DNA of 8,578 nt from Acidobacteriota bacterium. GTDB lineage: Bacteria; Acidobacteriota; Vicinamibacteria; Vicinamibacterales; SCN-69-37. The position numbers were made by a program, and so were the translations under genes. A model generated the notes under the pieces. The model was not told the origin of the DNA. It searched no databases and worked only from the letters and a program-made list of their open reading frames with translations. The DNA lies in contig JAKALV010000136.1 of the NCBI GenBank assembly GCA_021824055.1, positions 1 to 8,578 on the forward strand, in the 5' to 3' direction. Positions 1 to 4,573 of this stretch are shown piece after piece (the first letter of the stretch is position 1; the number at the start of each line of letters is the position of its first letter).

Positions 1-903
1 ACCAGTCTTGTCAACGACATGGACAAGCTCAACCTGCGCGTCATGATCAGCGCGGACGACTCGTCGGGGCCGGCCCTGAAGACGCGCATGGACGCGGTGA
101 ATGCGAGCGGCGCGAACAGGGATCGCGTGCGCATTCTGACGGGCGTGAACTTCTCGAATGTCGGACCGGGCTGGGCCGCCAAGGCGATCGCGCAGCTCGA
201 AGCGGACGTCAAGGCCGGCGCCATCGGCATCGGCGAAATCAGCAAGAGCTTCGGTCTGTTCACGCGGAAGCCGGACGGCAGCCTGCTCAGGATCGACGAC
301 CCGGAGCTGGACCCGTTCTGGGACGCCTGCGCGCGGCTGAACATGCTCGTGTTCATGCACACCGCCGAGCCGCCGGAGTTCTTTGCGCCGCTCGACATGC
401 ACAACGAGCGATGGCTCGAGCTGGCGCTCTTCGCGGATCGCCGCCATTACAGGCCCGGTGACGTCAAGTTCGCCGACCTGATGACGCAGCGCAACAACCT
501 GTTCCGCAAGCATCCGAACACCAAGTTCGTGGCCGCGCACTTCGGCTGGTGCGCGCAGGACCTGGCGCAGTGCGGGAAGCTGCTCGACGAATTTCCGAAT
601 GTGTATTTCGAGGTGGGCGCCGTGCTGTACGACTTCGGCCGCCAGCCGCGCGCCGCGCACGACTTCTTCGTGAAGTACCAGGATCGGATTCTGTTCGGCA
701 AGGACGCGTGGGCGCCCGAGGAATATCCGTATTACTGGCGCGTGTTCGAGACCAAAGACGAGTACTTCGACTACTACCGCAACTATCACGCGTTCTGGAA
801 GCTCTACGGCATGGATCTGCCGGACATGGTGCTGAAGAAGCTCTACTACCAGAACGCGCTGAAGCTTCTGCCCGGGCTTCCGCAGAACGGCTGGCCGAAG
901 TAA
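1..903 (+). CDS. Amidohydrolase-2 family metal-dependent hydrolase (5' end missing)
   Basis: The frame is open from the first base, so the N-terminus lies outside the window; 300 residues are visible. The protein resembles TIM-barrel metal-dependent hydrolases of the amidohydrolase-2 type. Candidate metal or catalytic residues, counted from the first visible codon, are His120 in VFMHTAEP, His180 in VAAHFGW and Asp235 in ILFGKDAW. These match the usual later-strand His, His and Asp of the fold. The N-terminal HxH that normally opens the site would be upstream. The C-terminal half is rich in Tyr and Trp (EEYPYYWRVF, EYFDYYRNY). The methionine at 19 is in frame but is unlikely to be the true start, because barrel sequence already precedes it. 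The stop overlaps the start of the epimerase gene by one base, so the two are probably co-transcribed. Family assignment is fairly secure; the substrate cannot be inferred. Confidence 0.82.
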   Translation, partial: TSLVNDMDKLNLRVMISADDSSGPALKTRMDAVNASGANRDRVRILTGVNFSNVGPGWAAKAIAQLEADVKAGAIGIGEISKSFGLFTRKPDGSLLRIDDPELDPFWDACARLNMLVFMHTAEPPEFFAPLDMHNERWLELALFADRRHYRPGDVKFADLMTQRNNLFRKHPNTKFVAAHFGWCAQDLAQCGKLLDEFPNVYFEVGAVLYDFGRQPRAAHDFFVKYQDRILFGKDAWAPEEYPYYWRVFETKDEYFDYYRNYHAFWKLYGMDLPDMVLKKLYYQNALKLLPGLPQNGWPK

Positions 904-1853
904 TGCCGCTCTACGTGGTCACCGGCGGGGCCGGTTTCATCGGATCGCATCTGGTCGAGGAACTGCTGCGCCGGGGCGAGACGGTTCGCGTGGCCGACGA
1001 TTTCTCCAGCGGGCTGCGCGAGAACGTGCCGGCCGGCGTTGAGGTGATTGACGGGGATCTGTCAAACCCCGCCATCGCCGATCGCGCGATCGCCGGCGCC
1101 GACTACGTGCTGCATCAGGCCGCGATCCCGTCGGTGGCACGGTCGATCGACGATCCGCTCCGGTCGCATCGCGCCAACGTCGACGGCTCGCTGCAGGTGC
1201 TGCTGGCCGCGCGCAAGCACCGGGTCAAGCGCCTCGTCTACGCCGGGTCATCGTCGGCCTACGGCGACTCGCCGACGTTGCCGAAGCGCGAGGACATGCC
1301 CGCCGCGCCCAAGTCGCCGTACGCGCTGCAGAAGTTCGTGGCCGAGCAGTACTGCCGGCTGTTCACGCAGCTGTACGGGCTGGAAACGGTGACGATCCGG
1401 TACTTCAACGTGTTCGGCTCGCGCCAGCAGGCCAGCTCGCCTTACTCCGGGGTGATCTCGCTGTTCATCAAGGCGCTGGCCGCTGACACCCAGCCCATCA
1501 TTCTGGGCAACGGCGCGCAAACCCGCGACTTCACCTACGTGGCGAACGTCGTGGACGGCGTGCTGCGCGCCTGCACGGCGCCCGAGGCGAGCGGGGAAGT
1601 GATCAACGTCGCCACCGGCGGGCGCGTGTCGCTGCTGCAGCTGCTCGACACGCTCAACCTCGTAATGGGCACCGCGATGGCGCCGGAGTTCAAGGGCTTG
1701 CGGCTGGGCGACGTGCGCGATTCCCAGGCGGATATTCAGAAGGCCCAGAAGCTGCTCGGCTACACGCCGATCGTGGGCTTCGAGGAAGGTCTGCGCCGCA
1801 CGGTGGCCTGGTACCGCACGACCCGTCAACACGATAAGAACATTCAACCGTGA
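903..1853 (+). CDS. NAD-dependent sugar-nucleotide epimerase/dehydratase (extended SDR)
   Basis: The 316-aa product is a typical length for extended short-chain dehydrogenases of the UDP-glucose/UDP-GlcNAc 4-epimerase group. The N-terminal Rossmann motif TGGAGFIG (residues 7-14) binds NAD. The catalytic set is Ser116-118 (AGSSSAYG) with Tyr140 and Lys144 (SPYALQK). RYFNVFG (167-172) and TRDFTYV (208-213) are the usual substrate-domain signatures. SRQQASSPYSGVISLFI resembles UDP-N-acetylglucosamine 4-epimerases of the WbpP type, but the exact sugar is not certain. The frame is open far upstream (to about 549), but homology starts at the ATG at 903, immediately before the Rossmann strand. That ATG overlaps the hydrolase TAA as TAATG, and with no clear Shine-Dalgarno, translation is probably coupled. 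The last codons and the TGA lie in the left arm of the palindrome at 1847-1906. The likely role is making nucleotide sugars for surface polysaccharide. Confidence 0.9.
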   Translation: MPLYVVTGGAGFIGSHLVEELLRRGETVRVADDFSSGLRENVPAGVEVIDGDLSNPAIADRAIAGADYVLHQAAIPSVARSIDDPLRSHRANVDGSLQVLLAARKHRVKRLVYAGSSSAYGDSPTLPKREDMPAAPKSPYALQKFVAEQYCRLFTQLYGLETVTIRYFNVFGSRQQASSPYSGVISLFIKALAADTQPIILGNGAQTRDFTYVANVVDGVLRACTAPEASGEVINVATGGRVSLLQLLDTLNLVMGTAMAPEFKGLRLGDVRDSQADIQKAQKLLGYTPIVGFEEGLRRTVAWYRTTRQHDKNIQP

Positions 1854-1906
1854 AGGACGTGAAGAACATAAAGAAATTCCTTCACGTTCTTTACGTCCTT
1901 CACGGT
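1847..1906. repeat. 60-nt palindrome made of six 9-nt units
   Basis: Two 30-nt arms meet between 1876 and 1877. On pairing, 1847-1867 matches 1886-1906 over 21 positions, the only non-Watson-Crick pair being a G-U at 1861/1892. Towards the centre there are mismatches at 1868/1885, 1870/1883 and 1874/1879. The core 1850-1903 also has a strict 9-nt period: units GTGAAGGAC, GTGAAGAAC and ATAAAGAAA on the left, then TTCCTTCAC, GTTCTTTAC and GTCCTTCAC on the right. The outer units are exact reverse complements. The epimerase stop codon (1851-1853) is inside the left arm. No T tract follows, so it is not a standard intrinsic terminator, though the RNA hairpin could protect the 3' end of the upstream transcript. 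It may be a dispersed intergenic repeat, which is an inference. Confidence 0.9.
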
Positions 1907-2204
1907 GATTAGATTTGTGACGAGGCGCAACTCGAAGGGCCCGCCGTCGCCTGTAGTTGCCCGTCGCGGCCATCAGCGATAGGTCGTCTTCGATTAAGCG
2001 CCGCGCAACGTTCTCGCGATCAATTAGTTACGCAGTCATCTCGACGTTGCTCGAGTTGGCCGGAGGCTTGCTCTCAAACCGGGCGGGAGCCGGCTGACCG
2101 ACATTGGCGCGGTGCCCGACCCTGCATCCGTCGCCATTATCGGTGTCGCCGGATCCCATCGGACGCGAGCGATGCGGGAAACGGCCGCGCATGAGGACTG
2201 AGAC
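1907..2204 (+). other. Non-coding stretch and leader of the comEA-like gene
   Basis: About 300 nt without a credible gene separate the palindrome from the comEA-like start. The first part (1907-2060) is less GC-rich than the genes, and I could not place a convincing -35/-10 pair in it. The second part (2071-2178) looks structured. CAAACC at 2075-2080 leads into a short CCGG/CCGG stem with a GGGA loop (2079-2092). Further downstream is a hairpin with CCCATCG (2155-2161) pairing with CGATGCGGG (2170-2178), with a two-base bulge. A Shine-Dalgarno GAGGA at 2193-2197 serves the ATG at 2205. A small minus-strand frame over 2036-2275 has no recognisable protein content. Confidence 0.5.
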
Positions 2205-2555
2205 ATGTTGCAGACACGAGGACTGAAACCCACCCTGGCCATGATCCTTTCAGCGGCCGCGCTGCTCGTCGCCATGACCGCCCCGGCGCTCGCTCAGGGC
2301 CCGGCCCAGACCCCGCCCGCGCCGCGCGAGAAAGTGACGACGCCCGTGAATCTGAACACGGCGGCGGCGGCGGAGCTGGAGACGTTGCCTGGCGTGGGGC
2401 CGGCGATGGCCACGAGGATTGTCGAATACCGGCAGAAGAACGGTGGCTTCAAGAAGATCGAGGAGCTGATGAACGTGCGCGGGATCGGCGAAAAGATGTT
2501 CCTGAAGCTCAAGCCGATGATCACGGTTGTGCCGCCCAAGGCCGTTGGCCTGTGA
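2205..2555 (+). CDS. ComEA-like secreted helix-hairpin-helix DNA-binding protein
   Basis: The 116-aa product begins with a clear signal peptide: a basic n-region (R5, K8), a hydrophobic core at about 11-28 and an ALAQG end near 28-32. A short Pro-rich linker (33-45) follows. The C-terminal domain (48-107) is a ComEA-type tandem helix-hairpin-helix. It starts VNLNTAAAAELETLPGVG, with hairpins LPGVG (61-65) and VRGIG (91-95) and GGFKKIEEL between them. ComEA proteins bind double-stranded DNA in the periplasm or at the cell surface during transformation; related short proteins occur without proven competence. GAGGA at 2193-2197, seven bases ahead of the ATG, supports this start. The GTGA overlap with the following pseudopilin gene suggests one operon and a pilus-linked role. 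The family is secure; a role in DNA uptake is inference. Confidence 0.87.
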   Translation: MLQTRGLKPTLAMILSAAALLVAMTAPALAQGPAQTPPAPREKVTTPVNLNTAAAAELETLPGVGPAMATRIVEYRQKNGGFKKIEELMNVRGIGEKMFLKLKPMITVVPPKAVGL

Positions 2556-3175
2556 GCCGTGCGGGTGGCCGGGAGCCGGCCGGCGAACGCGCAGGGCGCG
2601 GCCTGCCGGCCGGCGTCTCGCTGGTGGAGGTGACGCTCGCGCTCGCCTTGACCGCCACCGTCGCCGCGATGTCCGCGCCGTTGCTCGCCTCCTCGGTTGA
2701 TGCGGGCCGCGCGCGCCAGGCCGCGCAGTTCCTCGCGGCCGAGTGCCGGCGCGCGCGCATGGAGGCCGTGGCCCGCTCCGCGACCTCGGCGCTCGTCTTT
2801 GCGCAAGCGGCGGGCCGCTGGCGCGTTCGGCGCTGTGTCGATGGCAACGGCAACGGTGTTCGGCGGGCCGACATCCTCGCGGGGCGCGACGAGTGCGCCG
2901 CGGCGGCGGTGGATGTCGGCGAGCTGTTTGCCGGCGTGGCCCTGGCGATCGATCCCGCATTGCCGGATCCAGACAACGGCGCGGGATCGGCGGACGCGGT
3001 GCGGTTTGGCTCGAGTGATATCGCGAGCTTCACTCCGAACGGCACGGCGACGGCCGGCACGGTCTACGTCCGATCGGCCGGCGGCGCGCAGTACGCCGTG
3101 CGTGTTGCCGGCGTGACCGGGCGCACGCGCGTCCTGCGGTTTGACCCCGGGCGGCACGAGTGGCTGGAGGCGTGA
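2552..3175 (+). CDS. GspH/FimT-type pseudopilin
   Basis: The 207-aa product has a prepilin signature. A basic leader ends at Gly21, followed by VSLVEV and a hydrophobic helix to about residue 46. Glu26 is the conserved Glu at mature position 5. Val at mature position 1 replaces the usual Phe, which prepilin peptidases tolerate. The body resembles GspH/FimT minor pilins: an ECRRARMEAVARSA helix, then a beta-rich C-terminal domain (VYVRSAGGAQYAVRV). Residues 97-114 (DGNGNGVRRADILAGRDE) form an acidic Gly/Asn loop like the calcium-type loops of some pilins, flanked by Cys95 and Cys115. The GTG start overlaps the comEA-like stop as GTGA, and the leader length is normal from there. It probably inserts in the inner membrane and primes a type IV pilus or type II secretion pseudopilus. 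No major pilin or assembly ATPase is in the window. Confidence 0.85.
   Translation: MSRAGGREPAGERAGRGLPAGVSLVEVTLALALTATVAAMSAPLLASSVDAGRARQAAQFLAAECRRARMEAVARSATSALVFAQAAGRWRVRRCVDGNGNGVRRADILAGRDECAAAAVDVGELFAGVALAIDPALPDPDNGAGSADAVRFGSSDIASFTPNGTATAGTVYVRSAGGAQYAVRVAGVTGRTRVLRFDPGRHEWLEA
3166..3170 (+). promoter_or_regulatory. Shine-Dalgarno deciding the start of the small gene at 3178
   Basis: GGAGG lies seven bases ahead of the ATG at 3178, within the last codons of the pseudopilin gene. It favours 3178 over the in-frame GTG codons at 3160 and 3172. Confidence 0.6.
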
Positions 3176-3177
3176 CG

Positions 3178-3444
3178 ATGGCGCGGCAGGCGATGATTGC
3201 GGCGGGGCGAAACCGGTTGACGCTCGGACAGGACGTGCGGCTGCTCGACGCCGCGCGCGATCAGTTCTGGCTCGAGGGCGCGGTGCGCCTGCGGCCGGGC
3301 CAGGCCATCGAGCTGGTGGGGCGATGGCCTGGCGTGACTGGCATCGAGGGGAGCGCGGGACATGCGCGCGTGGTGACATGGCGCGTGATCCGTCTGACCG
3401 CCGCGGGTCCGTGCTACCGCGGCTGCTGCCGCCTCGAGCCATGA
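3178..3444 (+). CDS. Small protein of unknown function, possibly PilZ-like
   Basis: I do not recognise this 88-aa product with certainty. It has no signal peptide or membrane helix and looks beta-rich. The stretch LRPGQAIELVG (38-48), followed by HARVVTWRVIRL (62-73) and CYRGCCRLEP (79-88), resembles the later strands of a PilZ domain (an L-x-PG-x-x-V/I-x-L strand, a V-x-W strand, and a closing Y/F-x-G-C strand). The c-di-GMP-binding motifs are absent or degenerate. RNR at 11-13 is all that resembles the N-terminal arginine motif, and DQFWLEG (28-34) is a poor match to the D/N-x-S-x-x-G box. Three cysteines cluster at the C-terminus (79, 83, 84). It starts two bases after the pseudopilin stop behind GGAGG, so it is very likely translated in the same operon. 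The PilZ link is inference; a fold prediction would settle it. Confidence 0.6.
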   Translation: MARQAMIAAGRNRLTLGQDVRLLDAARDQFWLEGAVRLRPGQAIELVGRWPGVTGIEGSAGHARVVTWRVIRLTAAGPCYRGCCRLEP

Positions 3445-3459
3445 CGGGTCCGTGTTACC
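3404..3459 (+). repeat. Short imperfect direct repeat at the end of the small gene
   Basis: A 15-nt word, CGGGTCCGTGYTACC, occurs at 3404-3418 and again at 3445-3459, differing only at Y (C, then T). The first copy is coding; the second begins right after the stop. The second copy can fold as CGGGT/ACCCG (3445-3449 with 3457-3461). No T tract follows, so a terminator is not supported. Confidence 0.55.
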
Positions 3460-3511
3460 CGCTCCCATACGACGCCGTTCCGCATTCACTCGCGCGTTGT
3501 CGCCTCGCAGG

Positions 3512-3527
3512 TGGCACCCAACTTGAT
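3512..3527 (+). promoter_or_regulatory. Candidate sigma-54 promoter of the AAA+ regulator gene
   Basis: The bases read TGGCACC-CAAC-TTGAT against the sigma-54 consensus TGGCACG-N4-TTGCW. The invariant GG (3513-3514) is present, and spacing to the -12 element (GG-N10) is exact. The -12 dinucleotide is GA (3525-3526) instead of GC, a real weakness. Transcription would start near 3538, leaving about 12 nt before the ATG at 3550. The site lies in the gap after the small gene and before a sigma-54-type regulator, which suggests autoregulation. Chance cannot be excluded. Confidence 0.4.
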
Positions 3528-3539
3528 ACAGCGTCCGAC

Positions 3540-3544
3540 GGAGG
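3540..3544 (+). promoter_or_regulatory. Shine-Dalgarno deciding the regulator start at 3550
   Basis: GGAGG lies five bases ahead of the ATG at 3550. It makes that start better than the longer in-frame GTG at 3511, which would place the sigma-54-like site inside the coding region and add 13 residues with no family counterpart. Confidence 0.65.
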
Positions 3545-3549
3545 CGCTG

Positions 3550-4566
3550 ATGTTAGTGGGCGGGAGTCAGGCGATGGCGGCGCTGCGCGAACGGCTGGAG
3601 CGCGTGGCGAGAACAGACTTCACGGTGCTGATCGAAGGCGAGAGCGGCGCCGGCAAGGAGTTGGCCGCCCGCGAGGTGCACGCGCGGAGCCGGCGGTGTC
3701 GCGGACCGTTCGTCGCGGTCAACTGCGCGGCGATCGTGGAGACGCTCGTCGAAACCGAGCTCTTCGGCATCGAGGAGCGGACGGCCACGGGCGTGCGCGG
3801 GCGGCGGGGCAAGTTCGAGCTTGCGGAAGACGGGACGCTGTTCTTCGACGAGGTCGGCGACTTGTCGTTGACCGCGCAGGCCAAGCTCCTGCGCGTGCTG
3901 CAGGATCTCTGCGTGGAAAAGGTGGGCGGGCACGGCGGTCATCGCATCAACACGCGCATCGTGGCCGCCACGAACCGGCCGCTGGCGCTGCTGGTGCGCG
4001 AGCATCGCTTTCGCGCGGACCTGTACTACCGGCTCTCCGGCGTCGAGGTCCACGTGCCCCCGCTCCGCATGCGGCGAGACGATGTGCCGGAGTTGGTGCG
4101 GTATGTGCTCGGGCGGCACCGGGAGGCGAGGGACTGGCGCATGGGGCATGCCGCGCTGGAGGCGCTGGTGGCGTACGACTGGCCCGGCAACGTCCGGCAA
4201 CTCGAGCGCGTGATCGAGCGCGCCGTGGCGCTCGCGCCCGGCCCGGAGATCTGTCTCGACGATCTGCCCGGGGACATCACGCAGGAATACACCGCGCTGA
4301 CGATCGACATGGCCACCGGGCGCGACTACTCGTTGCGTACATGGGCGCGCCGGTACAGTCGTCTGGTCCTTGAACGCTGCCACGGCAATCGGCGTCTGGC
4401 CTGCGAGCAACTGGGCATCACGTATCACACGCTGACGACCTATTTGAGCGAAGCGGGGCCGGCGGGGCCGCGTGGCGAGGCGAGAAATGCGCATGCCGGG
4501 ATCTCGGCGGCGGTGGATGTGCCGCCGCAATGCCTTGACCCTGTCGGGAGCGGGATAGTACGTTGA
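3550..4566 (+). CDS. Stand-alone sigma-54-activator-type AAA+ regulator with degenerate GAFTGA loop
   Basis: The 338-aa product has an AAA+ domain from its first residues, with no receiver, GAF or PAS domain. Walker A is GESGAGKE (30-37), Walker B TLFFDEVG (96-103) and sensor I ATNRP (140-144). An arginine-finger region lies at FRADLYYRL (154-162) and sensor II at WPGNVRQLERV (211-221). A Fis-type HTH follows at about 272-298 (LERCHGNRRLACEQLGITY). ATPase motifs look intact. The sigma-54 contact loop, usually ELFG-x-E-x-GAFTGA, reads ELFGIEE-RTATGV (RTATGV at 77-82). The Phe and the first Gly are lost, while the central TG stays. In classical activators such changes block sigma-54 contact, so this may be a regulator with altered partners or an independent DNA-binding ATPase. 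The tail after the HTH (about 40 residues) looks unconserved. Position after ComEA- and pilin-like genes suggests control of that module. The domain call is secure; mechanism and targets are inferred. Confidence 0.9.
   Translation: MLVGGSQAMAALRERLERVARTDFTVLIEGESGAGKELAAREVHARSRRCRGPFVAVNCAAIVETLVETELFGIEERTATGVRGRRGKFELAEDGTLFFDEVGDLSLTAQAKLLRVLQDLCVEKVGGHGGHRINTRIVAATNRPLALLVREHRFRADLYYRLSGVEVHVPPLRMRRDDVPELVRYVLGRHREARDWRMGHAALEALVAYDWPGNVRQLERVIERAVALAPGPEICLDDLPGDITQEYTALTIDMATGRDYSLRTWARRYSRLVLERCHGNRRLACEQLGITYHTLTTYLSEAGPAGPRGEARNAHAGISAAVDVPPQCLDPVGSGIVR
4535..4564 (+). promoter_or_regulatory. Candidate housekeeping promoter for the gcv operon
   Basis: TTGACC at 4535-4540 is a good -35 match. 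Candidate -10 elements are TAGTAC (4556-4561, 15-nt spacer) or TACGTT (4559-4564, 18-nt spacer), neither perfect. The site lies in the unconserved 3' tail of the regulator gene. Transcription would begin only a few bases before the gcvT GTG at 4574, giving a very short leader. Confidence 0.35.
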
Positions 4567-4573
4567 TAGGCGC

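Noticed and set aside
549..902. N-terminal extension of the epimerase frame
   Set aside because: The upstream codons are a shadow of the hydrolase gene; epimerase homology starts at the ATG at 903.
1847..1920. Palindrome as a Rho-independent terminator
   Set aside because: The stem is strong, but no run of T follows (the next bases are GATTAGATTTG), so a standard intrinsic terminator is not supported.
1248..1973. Minus-strand open frame (241 codons) opposite the epimerase
   Set aside because: Runs through the palindrome and opposite the conserved epimerase core; no motif of its own.
2193..2226. Direct repeat GAGGACTGA at 2193-2201 and 2218-2226 around the comEA-like start
   Set aside because: Nine bases only; one copy is the Shine-Dalgarno region and the other is coding, so coincidence is the simplest explanation.
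2294..3442. Minus-strand open frame (382 codons) opposite the pseudopilin and small gene
   Set aside because: Low-complexity Arg/Pro/Ala sequence without motifs, opposite a well-supported pilin gene.
3141..4373. Plus-strand open frame (410 codons) in another frame over the small gene and AAA+ regulator
   Set aside because: Arg/Gly-rich shadow frame; the real AAA+ motifs are in the frame starting at 3550.
4440..4573. Glycine riboswitch upstream of gcvT
   Set aside because: Only a few bases separate the previous stop from gcvT, and no glycine-aptamer signature is seen in the preceding coding tail.
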